From the NCBI RefSeq assembly GCF_000260415.1, contig NZ_BACP01000062.1, positions 62,001 through 126,000 of the forward strand: 64,000 nt of DNA. Reading direction: 5' to 3'. The notes under the pieces were generated by a model. The model was not told the DNA's origin. It ran no database searches and was given only the letters and a program-made list of their open reading frames with translations. Source of the DNA: Liquorilactobacillus mali KCTC 3596 = DSM 20444 (GTDB lineage: Bacteria; Bacillota; Bacilli; Lactobacillales; Lactobacillaceae). The translations under genes and the position numbers were made by a program. This document shows positions 44,366 to 52,772 of this stretch, piece after piece; the stretch's first letter is position 1; each line of letters starts with the position of its first letter.

Positions 44366-44741
44366 CTTTGGCTTTCCTCTTGCTTTCTACATAATCATTA
44401 ATTGTTTGCGCATAAACAATTTGTTTCTGCAATTCACCGTACATTAGTTCTAGAGGTTCGCCATCAAAGTTATAGTCCAGAACAAAGAAGAGGACTGCGT
44501 CTTTTCTTGCTTGTTTGCCTAGTCCGAAAAGAACCATTTTATTGGTTTTGCAGATTTCTTGTGCGACACTCTCAAAGTTACTGTAAGTCTGCTTGTAAGA
44601 GCTGTACGCAATCTGTTTCTTGCATAAAAGTAAACGTGTTGTCTTAATACCTTTCATGACTTCAACCAGTTTCTCGTTTGTGCTTTTCTTAAAATCCAAA
44701 TATTTAATTGGCTTCAATGTCAAATCATCTAAAACTGTCAT
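44358..44741 (-). CDS. Hypothetical protein
   Basis: 127 aa between the polymerase and methyltransferase genes, overlapping both, so probably in the replication unit. No motif recognised. Confidence 0.55.
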   Translation of the reverse strand: MTVLDDLTLKPIKYLDFKKSTNEKLVEVMKGIKTTRLLLCKKQIAYSSYKQTYSNFESVAQEICKTNKMVLFGLGKQARKDAVLFFVLDYNFDGEPLELMYGELQKQIVYAQTINDYVESKRKAKDE

Positions 44742-47700
44742 TTAACCTCACCTTTTCTAATAAATTTAATCTTTTGCAACCATATATCCTTGTCTGTTGG
44801 GTGTTTAGTCCACACTCCGTCAATCAACACTGATTTAGGTTTCTCTTCATACTGTTGTATCTCGATAAGATCTCCAGCCTTAAACGGTACTTCCTTATAA
44901 GCTCTGCTACCTATTAACACTTGTACTTCGCTACCAGTCTTAATAGAATAGAATATTGCTCTAGTTCTAGTCCTTCTCACATCTGCATCAACAACAAACG
45001 CATACTTAGCTGGTAGACTTGCGTTTACTAAATTACATTTACCTGTATAGAACAATTCATATTCCAACTTGGTAATAAATGGATAATCGCTATCTTCTAA
45101 GTTGTCTTCGTATTCAACACACATGAGGTACTTCTTAGCCTTGCCAGACAATGTCTTATTCTTTGGCTTATAGTTCTTCATGAAATAGTCGTATATCTTT
45201 TGTAGCTTTTCAGACTTCCCAAAATCAACGAAATAATCTAATCTGATAAGACTTTCTATCTTGGTACGATTAATTGCATACTTGCTCTGATGTAACGATA
45301 TCTCCTCGGCTTTTAATTGCTTGTCCATTGCCTTTAATTCTTCTTCTGACTTCGTTCTGTAAATTGTCTCAATATCAACGTTGTCACCATTTTCTAAGGT
45401 AATATATGAGTTATCATTAATCTTCAACAACAATTCAACAAAGCTACTGTAGTCTTGTAATTGAGATATCTCATATAAATCGTCTCCAACCTGAGCATTG
45501 TTCCCCTTAATCGGCTCAGTTCCACTATATATAGAATTGTCGTCCCTATTCATGAAATACAAACCTTTAGATTTACCAAACTTAGTTTGTTTTAAATCAA
45601 TACCATGTGCATCCGCATATCTTGTAACCTTATTGATCTTGTCTTGATTGCCACCCCATATTTCAAAAGCGGCGGTACAAAATTCAAGGGGATAATAATA
45701 TCTTAACCACGTTGCGATATATCCAATGTATGAATATGCCATTGAATGATTAACTGAAAAACCATAATTAACAGCATCCATAAACACCTGTATAAATCTA
45801 TCCGCAACTTCATTTGCATGTTCTTCAGTATCGCCGTATTCTTTAATCATTGTTTTGACAAAAGAAGGCTTAATCTTTGGTACTTCCTCGTCCATAATCG
45901 ACTGGAGTTTCTTACCGATCCCACGTCTAATCAAATCTGCTTGTCCATAATTCCAACCACAAAACTTAACCAGAAATTCAATTAATTGTTCTTGATATAC
46001 TAAGTTACCTAGGGTTGGAGCTAAGAAATCATTTAATGCTTTATGACCATTATCTGTAAATCGACCTTCTGTTACAGATTCGAGGTAACTTGCCCCACTA
46101 GGTCTTTGCGCTGCATTAGCAAGACTCAACAGATCAATGAATTTGATATCGGGTACTTTTTCTTTAATTCTGTCAATCGTTTCATCAGAGAACAAATGTC
46201 TTAATATGCTACCCGCACGCTCTCCTTCAAATTGAAAGATACCAATGTTCGATTCTGTCATTGACTTCCAAACTTTTTCATCTTGAAAATCAATAACTTC
46301 TGAACTATCAGGCGTTAAGAATGGTAAACCAGCCAATTCACAAGTTTTTGTAATCAGACCTAAGTTATCCAAACCTAAAACATCAAATTTCGTAAAGTTA
46401 CAATAATCAATTTCTTTCATGTACACCTGTGTTACTGGATAGTCCCAACCACTAACGGTTTGAGTTCCCATTACATCATCAATAGGTTCTGTGCTAACGA
46501 CAATTCCACAAGCATGTCTACCAAATGAATCAATGACACCAACTATCTCCTTGGCTGTATCAAACAATTCTTTATGAGCTTGATATATTGAATCTGGATA
46601 GTTGTCTTTAATATCTATCTGATTACATATCCCCTGAATTTCAAATGGAGATTTATCTTTGTAACCGTCCATTCCTTTTGCAATAACCTTGATTGCTCCT
46701 TTTAGACCATAAGTGTTAGCCGTCATGATAGAGGCACAATACAAGTTAGGGTTAGTTAATAGCCACTTTTGTACTTCGACTTTGTCTTTTCCTGACCAAT
46801 CATGATCAATATCTGCGAGACTGATTCGCTCAGGGTTCATGAATCTCTCAAAGTTGAGTCCATGTTTAATTGAATCCATTTCTGTTGAATGCAGTAGATA
46901 AGCTATAAGACTGCCACTTACCGAACCACGGCTATACCCGACATTTCTTCCTTGTTTCTTAGCCTCTTGAATCATTAACCAATCTGCAAGCATATAACTG
47001 ATTGCTCCGTTATGCTTATATACCTTGTATTCATGGTTTACACGTTTCATGTATTTCTCTAGTTTTTCTTTAGGGAACTTCAAGATTCCCCTATCTTTCA
47101 TACCTTTAATAATTAACTCTTTGAACTTTCCCTCTTCGTCTTTGAAAAGATGTGGATATTTATGACTTCTATCCAACTCGAAATCTTCAACTTGACTCTC
47201 AATTTCCATTGTTGCGTCCAATGCTTGCTCAACAATATCTTCGTCAACAATTCCTTGCTGTCTGAAAGATTCCTTCATTTCGTCATAGTCTTTACACCAC
47301 AACTCAAACTTGTCATCGCCCTCGTATGAAGACCCTTTACCATTCTTAATCATTAACCTAATGTCATTATGTCTTGGGTTAAGTGCATGAATATCATTAG
47401 ATGCTATGAGCTTTAAGTCATATTTTTCGGCAAGTTTCAATAACAACTTGTTGTATTCTTTCTGATCTTCGTCAAGGTGAGGTTGTATTTCAAGATATAC
47501 ACGTTCCTTATTATTTATGATAAAGTCCATCCATTGATTGAAATACTCTTTGTTACCCTCGACCTTCTTGTCGCTTTGGTGGTTATAATGAGGACTGTTT
47601 TGCCACAATGCCCCAGCCAGACAAGCTGTTGTAACAAAGATATTGTCACTAGTCTTGACTAAATCACTGAACAGAACTCGTGGTTTATAATAGAAATGCC

Positions 47701-48037
47701 CGTCTTTTCTGTTGAAAGATGCAGAAGACAATTTGTTTATTTCCTTTACACCTTCATAATTCTTAGCAATCAAGATTGTATGATAACCACGATTTTTTTC
47801 TTCTAAATCCATGGTCACGTATGCTTCAATTCCGTGAATATACTTCATACCACTATCATTTATAGCCATTTTGTGTTTCATCCAACGTGCAACATTACCG
47901 TGATTTGTAATACATACCGCTGGTAGTTCATGTTCCTTGGCATATTTAACGTAATCTGCATATTGAGTGACCACTTCAAAATATCCACCAGCATTAGATT
48001 CATCGGTATGTTGATGTAAACTTACCCATTTCTTCAT
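44738..48037 (-). CDS. dnaE: DNA polymerase III alpha subunit (DnaE type)
   Basis: 1099 aa. An N-terminal PHP domain starts at once (LHQHTD, ~7). The catalytic aspartates lie in ADIDHDW (~residue 409) and FTKFDVLGLD (~551). QLIEFLVKFCGW and the tudor-like C-terminal part fit DnaE. It copies the phage genome; the helicase (1167) and primase (49526) are also encoded. No separate proofreading exonuclease gene is visible. Confidence 0.9.
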   Translation of the reverse strand: MKKWVSLHQHTDESNAGGYFEVVTQYADYVKYAKEHELPAVCITNHGNVARWMKHKMAINDSGMKYIHGIEAYVTMDLEEKNRGYHTILIAKNYEGVKEINKLSSASFNRKDGHFYYKPRVLFSDLVKTSDNIFVTTACLAGALWQNSPHYNHQSDKKVEGNKEYFNQWMDFIINNKERVYLEIQPHLDEDQKEYNKLLLKLAEKYDLKLIASNDIHALNPRHNDIRLMIKNGKGSSYEGDDKFELWCKDYDEMKESFRQQGIVDEDIVEQALDATMEIESQVEDFELDRSHKYPHLFKDEEGKFKELIIKGMKDRGILKFPKEKLEKYMKRVNHEYKVYKHNGAISYMLADWLMIQEAKKQGRNVGYSRGSVSGSLIAYLLHSTEMDSIKHGLNFERFMNPERISLADIDHDWSGKDKVEVQKWLLTNPNLYCASIMTANTYGLKGAIKVIAKGMDGYKDKSPFEIQGICNQIDIKDNYPDSIYQAHKELFDTAKEIVGVIDSFGRHACGIVVSTEPIDDVMGTQTVSGWDYPVTQVYMKEIDYCNFTKFDVLGLDNLGLITKTCELAGLPFLTPDSSEVIDFQDEKVWKSMTESNIGIFQFEGERAGSILRHLFSDETIDRIKEKVPDIKFIDLLSLANAAQRPSGASYLESVTEGRFTDNGHKALNDFLAPTLGNLVYQEQLIEFLVKFCGWNYGQADLIRRGIGKKLQSIMDEEVPKIKPSFVKTMIKEYGDTEEHANEVADRFIQVFMDAVNYGFSVNHSMAYSYIGYIATWLRYYYPLEFCTAAFEIWGGNQDKINKVTRYADAHGIDLKQTKFGKSKGLYFMNRDDNSIYSGTEPIKGNNAQVGDDLYEISQLQDYSSFVELLLKINDNSYITLENGDNVDIETIYRTKSEEELKAMDKQLKAEEISLHQSKYAINRTKIESLIRLDYFVDFGKSEKLQKIYDYFMKNYKPKNKTLSGKAKKYLMCVEYEDNLEDSDYPFITKLEYELFYTGKCNLVNASLPAKYAFVVDADVRRTRTRAIFYSIKTGSEVQVLIGSRAYKEVPFKAGDLIEIQQYEEKPKSVLIDGVWTKHPTDKDIWLQKIKFIRKGEVK

Positions 48038-48046
48038 AACACCCTC

Positions 48047-48265
48047 CTAATCTAGTATCTCTAATACATTCTTAAACTTTTTACTGGCATGTTTGACACT
48101 AGCCAACCCAATAATCTTGACTGTCTTAGCACCACGTACCGTTGCTACGCTTGCTAATTTACCAATCTTCGCATTGCTCCGACCAACGCCTTTTGGAATA
48201 TACCACATGTAAATTTTGTCATTAGCTAAATGCTTAGCTAGAATTGTATTAACAGAAACCTTCAT
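48047..48265 (-). CDS. DUF5839-like small protein
   Basis: 72 aa, AGGAGGAG upstream. YMWYIPKGV...KTVKIIGLASVK resembles a small phage protein family often next to replication genes. Function unknown. Confidence 0.55.
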   Translation of the reverse strand: MKVSVNTILAKHLANDKIYMWYIPKGVGRSNAKIGKLASVATVRGAKTVKIIGLASVKHASKKFKNVLEILD

Positions 48266-48297
48266 AACTTACTCCTCCTAAAATGTTAATATTACTA

Positions 48298-49458
48298 CTA
48301 GTTCAACAATAAATTTAAAAGATCATCATCATTTGTGCTGCTTTCATCTTCGCCACCAAAGATATCATTAACTTCCAAACTTTCCGTTACTTCTGGCTCA
48401 ATCATGCCATTTTCTTCCTTAAATTCTCTGCTTGAATGATATGCACACAACTTTTTGCAATAGAAATTATCGGGATCGTAAGGATAATTTATCTCCAAAT
48501 AAGTCTTGATATCTTCCTTGCTTTCTAAGTCATAGATATCGTTGCAGTAGCCAGTAATCTTCTTTTCCAATTTATCACAAGTCTCTTCACTGATTTTTAC
48601 TTCAATGTAGTAGTTTGTGATAAAGAACTGCTTTTGAATTGACTCTGGCAGATTATCCATGTTGTTGAAATCACTGGCCGTCTTAATCATTTCTTCTGCG
48701 GTGATTGGATCAATGTCAACCTTTGGCAACTTCGTTTTGAGTTTGTTAGCCATCTTAGTTACCCACTGTGAACGCTCTTGTGCTGATGTCTTCCATTTAC
48801 CACTTTCCAATTGATAATGAACGGTACAATACTTTTGCATATCGAACTTACACTTAATCTTGTCGTAAGGTATGCCCGTTCTCTGATGTTCTGCTATTGC
48901 ATAAAGTAATAGCTGCATTGATTTCTTTGGTAAATTTTTAGGTGTAAATGTTGTCTTACTTGATGTCTTAAAATCAATCAAATGCAAGTTTCCATCTTCG
49001 TCAGTGTATTCACTATCGACATAACCCACAAACACAAGGAGTTTACCGTCTTTGTCATGCAATTTTGCAATGACTGGCTTTTCATTTCTTACTGGATAAT
49101 TCAAACCTTCAGTATGTTTAAAATAATGAGTAAGATTATCTAAATAACCACTTTCAATCTTCTTTGTATCAAACTGAAACGAGGTTGGGTCGTCTTCCCA
49201 TCTTTCGACAAAACTAGCCCATGATTTACTCATTTCGGCACGATCAATCTTCTTTGCAAGATAATCTTGAATGATTTCATGACATTCTGAACCAAAAATC
49301 GTATATACATTATCCGTATTAATCCTTCTCTTCTCAATGTATAGCATGTTATACGCCCATGGACATTCTAGGAACGTACTAATACGAGAAAAAGACCAGA
49401 TACGATCTACTTTGAACTTTTCTTTTAAAGCGTTTAAATCTTCATGTTTTAATCTCAT
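48298..49458 (-). CDS. PD-(D/E)XK nuclease, RecB/Cas4-like
   Basis: 386 aa. The core is SFSRISTFLECPWAY (~22-36), GSECHEIIQDY (His/Glu, ~60), HLIDFKTSS (~155, catalytic Asp and Lys) and QLLLYA (~182). Cys in ECP and CKKLC near ~333-337 could form a Cas4-like Fe-S or zinc site. Such proteins act as exonucleases in replication or recombination. It lies between the polymerase and primase genes. Confidence 0.8.
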   Translation of the reverse strand: MRLKHEDLNALKEKFKVDRIWSFSRISTFLECPWAYNMLYIEKRRINTDNVYTIFGSECHEIIQDYLAKKIDRAEMSKSWASFVERWEDDPTSFQFDTKKIESGYLDNLTHYFKHTEGLNYPVRNEKPVIAKLHDKDGKLLVFVGYVDSEYTDEDGNLHLIDFKTSSKTTFTPKNLPKKSMQLLLYAIAEHQRTGIPYDKIKCKFDMQKYCTVHYQLESGKWKTSAQERSQWVTKMANKLKTKLPKVDIDPITAEEMIKTASDFNNMDNLPESIQKQFFITNYYIEVKISEETCDKLEKKITGYCNDIYDLESKEDIKTYLEINYPYDPDNFYCKKLCAYHSSREFKEENGMIEPEVTESLEVNDIFGGEDESSTNDDDLLNLLLN

Positions 49459-49501
49459 TTACACTCACCTTTCTTAATACGTTAATAACAGCATACCACT
49501 T

Positions 49502-49520
49502 TTGAAAAATATTGCAATAT
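49502..49520 (-). repeat. Copy of the dispersed element, possible promoter
   Basis: AATAGTAGTAATATTGCAA on the minus strand; a 16-base spacer leads to TATGCT upstream of the nuclease gene. The TAG stop of the primase gene lies in it. Confidence 0.55.
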
Positions 49521-49525
49521 TACTA

Positions 49526-50581
49526 CTATTGAAACTTTCTCCATTTGAATAAATAATCCCATTTAACTTTGCCTTCATCAATAGGAGATGAATTGTCTTC
49601 CAACAGGTCATGACTATCGTATATATAGCTAACCTTTCGCATTCCTATAAACTTTTTGCATTCTGAAATCAGATATTTTTCTCCTAGATCTTCGTCCCCA
49701 GAATTAGACATAACGTCCTTATCATAAGCAATAATAATCTCGCAATCTATACCAGTATTTTTTAGTATAAAGCTGACCTGTTCGTCACTCAATACGTGAC
49801 CACCCAATGCGACTGAATATCCTTTATGATTTTCATATGTGAACTGTTTTAATACAGATTTTTCTCCCTCGAACAATATCATTTTGTTTTGCCTATTGAT
49901 ATTGTCTTTTGCCATATTGTACCCGTATAAGTTGTTCATTTTTGAATAACCCTTAATATAATTCCAATATTTTGGAACGTCCAATTCTTTTGCAAGTTCT
50001 GAATCAAGTGTAGTTCTTCCCTTAACACCAACTATTTTGTCTGTTTCGTTCCAGTCATAATGAGGGAATATGATCCTACTCTTCTCTGCGTCAAAGCGGA
50101 TATCAAACTCTCTTGCAACACTAGGTAGTATACCTTCTTCAATGACAGATTTATGAATACCGTTTGCAAATCTATCAAGATATGACTTGTTATATTTTTT
50201 ATTTTCTATTTTATGAATCCTGTTACCCTTTTTTGTGTATTCCTTAATGATACTCAATGGATCGATGAGTTTCTTGCCTTTGAACTTATTTGATAGCCCC
50301 AAACAGGCATGTATTAAACCCATTGCGTCCTTAAACGAACTATTGGTAACCTTTTGTACAGCACCAATCAAATCACCAGAAAAATCAGAAGAATATATGG
50401 TTGTGTATAGATTCTCGTTGAGTTTGACCACAACACTTGTCTTATTATCACCATCTGGCAATGCACAACGGAGTTCATCATTTCCATTTATCCAGATGTC
50501 ATGGAATCCAGCAGTCTCCAAAACTTTCGTTATTCTATCTGTTTCCTCTAGCAAATATCTTTTTAGTTCCCTAACTTCCAC
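49526..50581 (-). CDS. DnaG-like primase with TOPRIM domain
   Basis: 351 aa from a GTG after GAGGTGATG. LFEGEKSVLK (~residue 240, TOPRIM Glu) and IIAYDKDV (~283, the DxD) are clear. The N-terminal part has a CHC2-like fold without its cysteines. It makes RNA primers for the phage polymerase and would act with the DnaB-type helicase at 1167. Confidence 0.85.
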   Translation of the reverse strand: MEVRELKRYLLEETDRITKVLETAGFHDIWINGNDELRCALPDGDNKTSVVVKLNENLYTTIYSSDFSGDLIGAVQKVTNSSFKDAMGLIHACLGLSNKFKGKKLIDPLSIIKEYTKKGNRIHKIENKKYNKSYLDRFANGIHKSVIEEGILPSVAREFDIRFDAEKSRIIFPHYDWNETDKIVGVKGRTTLDSELAKELDVPKYWNYIKGYSKMNNLYGYNMAKDNINRQNKMILFEGEKSVLKQFTYENHKGYSVALGGHVLSDEQVSFILKNTGIDCEIIIAYDKDVMSNSGDEDLGEKYLISECKKFIGMRKVSYIYDSHDLLEDNSSPIDEGKVKWDYLFKWRKFQ

Positions 50582-50610
50582 AACATCACCTCAATTAATA
50601 GTAGACATAT

Positions 50611-50625
50611 TACAATATTATTGTA
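50611..50625. promoter_or_regulatory. Perfect palindrome, possible operator
   Basis: TACAAT-ATT-ATTGTA between the divergent primase and double-HTH genes; a candidate site for the HTH protein. Confidence 0.45.
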
Positions 50626-50811
50626 TCATAAAGAGCATATATTTACTACTTAATACTAGAATTAATATACATTTACTAGAAAATAGACCGAACTAATGCT
50701 TTAATAATAATATTAAGACAAAAAGGAATGAAGACAAGCAAGACATACATATACTCGGTAAGTTGGTTTATGCAGTAAGTGGAAATTACATTGAATAATG
50801 GAGGCAACAAA

Positions 50812-51429
50812 ATGACATTTAAGGATTCAGACAAAATCTCTAAATCCAGAATTATTAATTTAAGAGAAAAGAACAATCTTACACAAAATGAACTAGCTGA
50901 AAAAGTAGGTATAAATAGATCTGTTTTAAATCGCATAGAGAATGGCTCTCGTCATCTAAGAGATGATGAGGTAGTTAAATTAGCTAATTATTTTCATGTT
51001 TCGACTGACTATCTTCTTGGGAATGATAGAATGCGTTGCGAAAACCACATTGAAGCGATATCCAAAGATTCAGATGAAATACTTAAAACCAAAATCATTA
51101 ATTTGAGAGAGAAAAATAAGCTCACACAAAATGGGCTTGCAGAAAAAGTTGGACTCGATGCTACTATAATTAGCAAGATTGAAAATGGAACAAGAAAAGT
51201 GTCTAGCTCTGAATTAAACAGGTTTGCTAATATTTTCTCTGTGTCCGCTGATTATCTTCTTGGGAATACGTCCAATAGATATCAAGATGAAGTGGATCTA
51301 AAAGACTTTTTAGATCAGAATTTCAATAAAGGTATGAGTTATGCAGATGAGGAACTTACTGACGAAGATAAACAAAGATTAAAAATTGCACTCACTCAGA
51401 TTTTTTGGAAATATCATAATAAAAAATGA
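50812..51429 (+). CDS. Transcription regulator with two XRE-type HTH domains
   Basis: 205 aa from the ATG after GGAGG. Two homologous Cro/C1-type HTH domains (residues ~14-70 and ~93-150) each end in the same DYLLGN string, an internal duplication. A helical tail follows. One chain could bind two half sites. It is the only plus-strand gene in a 27-kb minus-strand region, transcribed away from the primase gene; it may repress that block. Confidence 0.75.
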   Translation: MTFKDSDKISKSRIINLREKNNLTQNELAEKVGINRSVLNRIENGSRHLRDDEVVKLANYFHVSTDYLLGNDRMRCENHIEAISKDSDEILKTKIINLREKNKLTQNGLAEKVGLDATIISKIENGTRKVSSSELNRFANIFSVSADYLLGNTSNRYQDEVDLKDFLDQNFNKGMSYADEELTDEDKQRLKIALTQIFWKYHNKK

Positions 51430-51460
51430 ATGATAAAATCATAGTTTTATCATTCATTAA
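51426..51460 (-). terminator. Terminator at the end of the tRNA/CRISPR locus
   Basis: Perfect 14-bp stem AATGAATGATAAAA / TTTTATCATTCATT; on the minus strand six T follow. It also lies over the end of the plus-strand HTH gene, so it may stop both transcripts. Confidence 0.85.
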
Positions 51461-51465
51461 AAGTG

Positions 51466-51627
51466 CTATTCACATCCAGTTAAGGATTGCATGTACTCGA
51501 AAGTTTCCTTATTTTTTATTTTGATAGATTCACGTTTTTCAGAAGTGAAAGACGTGAATCTATTTTCTTTATTAATAAGAAACTCTTTCTTTTTACGTTC
51601 TTTTGCATTGATAAGTTTTCTATTCAT
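51466..51627 (-). CDS. Small basic protein (53 aa)
   Basis: 53 aa from the second ATG after GAGGT. Lys-rich helical N-terminus (MNRKLINAKERKKKEF). It lies between the tRNA cluster and the terminator. Function unknown. Confidence 0.5.
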   Translation of the reverse strand: MNRKLINAKERKKKEFLINKENRFTSFTSEKRESIKIKNKETFEYMQSLTGCE

Positions 51628-51681
51628 GAACATACCTCATTTATAGTGTACTTTAAAAGCCTGTTACTTTTGCAGAGTAAA

Positions 51682-51753
51682 CAGATCATGTTGGAATCGA
51701 ACCAACGTCAAGAGTTTTGGAGACTCCTATTCTACCAATTGAACTAATGACCT
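51682..51753 (-). tRNA. tRNA-Trp (CCA)
   Basis: Acceptor AGGTCAT/ATGATCT, anticodon loop CTCCAAA with anticodon CCA, T arm GTTGG-TTCGATT-CCAAC. All arms normal. Confidence 0.9.
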
Positions 51754-51974
51754 ATATAGTTACAAGGCTGCTTTTGAGGTCTATTACCTTGTTCGCAGCA
51801 TTCAACGGAACTTGCGTATTCTAATTCAAAAACATGTAGTATTTGAAATGTGACCCACATTACTGATCACCCTCGCACCCTGTAATTATAAAAGAATTAA
51901 TTTATAGTCGTACTTTAATCGACTTTTATCCAGCCAATAAATGCAAGTTCTATGGATTCACTCCTAACTTGCAA
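51754..51974 (-). ncRNA. Structured non-coding stretch between two tRNAs
   Basis: No gene. On the minus strand: hairpins GCAAGTT/AACTTGC, AGTCG/CGACT, AATGTG-GGT-CACATT, and two interleaved stems GCTGC/GCAGC and ACAAGG/CCTTGT that would form a pseudoknot. Possibly part of the same folded RNA class as 22884-23520. Confidence 0.4.
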
Positions 51975-52057
51975 TGCTCAGGGAAGGATTTGCACCTACA
52001 TAGCCACAATGACGACAGATTTACAGTCTGCGGAGTTCTCTAATACTCAGCCCAAGC
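51975..52057 (-). tRNA. tRNA-Tyr (GTA)
   Basis: 83 nt with the long variable arm of tRNA-Tyr. Acceptor GCTTGGG/CCTGAGC (two wobble pairs), D stem GAG/CTC, anticodon stem CAGA/TCTG with loop CTGTAAA (GTA). It starts 50 bases after the CRISPR array in the direction of transcription. Confidence 0.85.
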
Positions 52058-52107
52058 GTGTTATTCTTATTTATTTGTTTCCAATTTTGAATCTAAAATC
52101 TGAGTAC

Positions 52108-52398
52108 GTTTTCCTTATCTAAAGGTTTTAATCTGACTAAAACGCATGTATGCTAACCATTGCAGTTTTCCCTATCTAAGGATTCTAGTCAAACTAAAAC
52201 AAGAGCTTTCAATACACATTTCAGTCCAGTGTTTTCCTTATCTAAGGATTCTAGTCAAACTAAAACGCTTTTTCGGAATATCCTATCTTGTCTGTAGTTT
52301 TCCTTATCTAAGGATTCTAGTCAAACTAAAACTACAGTTGGAAAATCAAGTAAGAAGTTACAGTTTTCCTTATCTAAGGATTCTAGTCAAACTAAAAC
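52108..52398 (-). CRISPR. Phage mini-CRISPR array, five repeats, no cas genes
   Basis: 36-bp repeats at 52108, 52165, 52231, 52297, 52363. The last three are identical, the second has one change, and the one at 52108 has six, as expected for the terminal repeat. Spacers: 21, 30, 30 and 30 nt (52144, 52201, 52267, 52333). On the minus strand the repeat starts GTTTTAGTTTGAC and ends GGAAAAC, like type II-A repeats, and the degenerate repeat is then at the 3' end. Spacer 52333-52362 equals 6169-6198 of this phage. No cas gene or anti-repeat (tracrRNA) is seen, so host Cas9 and tracrRNA would be needed. Confidence 0.9.
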
Positions 52399-52500
52399 CT
52401 CAAAATATCCTATCATCACTTCAAGGCTTCCTAGGAACTCCGAACCATTGTCCAGATATTTACTAGGCTATTATGGATTGATGGAAACTTCCAATCCTAA
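52399..52500 (-). promoter_or_regulatory. Leader region of the mini-array
   Basis: It abuts the intact repeat. Its end reads GATATTTTGAG directly before GTTTTAG; type II-A leaders of streptococci and lactobacilli often end ATTTGAG, the site read by the spacer-insertion machinery. A GGATTG/CAATCC hairpin lies upstream. No promoter core is obvious, so transcription may come from 53451. Confidence 0.5.
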
Positions 52501-52581
52501 TGGAACTGGATAGATTTGAACTATCTGAGCTTTTAACACTTCCAGTTATTGAGTATTACTAGCATTACCCAATTCAGTTCC
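52501..52581 (-). tRNA. tRNA-like gene, anticodon arm unclear
   Basis: Perfect acceptor GGAACTG/CAGTTCC and T arm GATAG-TTCAAAT-CTATC, 81 nt. The middle does not fold into normal D and anticodon arms; the best stem CTAGT/ACTGG leaves an 11-base loop. The isotype cannot be given. Confidence 0.5.
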
Positions 52582-52630
52582 GTTTTCGGGAGAAACTCTC
52601 TTTATACTGGTTCTCCTCTTGTTCCAGTTA

Positions 52631-52772
52631 TGCAAGTGGCATGGATTCAAACCATACAGTGACTAACTTTATAATACTGGCTTACCTCGTACATTAGGTG
52701 TAGTCAGGTGTTCTCACGGTTTTACTCACGCAACCAGTCAAACCTTAGCGTTACTCTCTGCGCCACACTTGC
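52631..52772 (-). tRNA. Oversized tRNA-like gene (142 nt)
   Basis: Perfect acceptor GCAAGTG/CACTTGC, D-like stem GCG/CGC and T arm TATGG-TTTGAAT-CCATG. The middle is ~60-70 nt longer than usual and holds its own pairs (ACTGG/CCAGT, TGACTA/TAGTCA, ACCT/AGGT). It might carry an insertion or belong to a larger folded RNA. Confidence 0.45.

Noticed and set aside
51487-51747. Plus-strand open frame across the tRNA-Trp gene.
   Set aside because: It is antisense to a small gene with a ribosome site and to tRNA-Trp.
52267-52420. Shared 11-mer GATAGGATATT between spacer 52267-52296 and the leader end.
   Set aside because: Too short to argue for a leader-derived spacer.
52146-52466. A 106-codon plus-strand open frame with a repeated SFPYLRILVKLK motif.
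   Set aside because: The peptide repeat is the translation of the CRISPR repeats; there is no ribosome site, and the locus is transcribed from the other strand.
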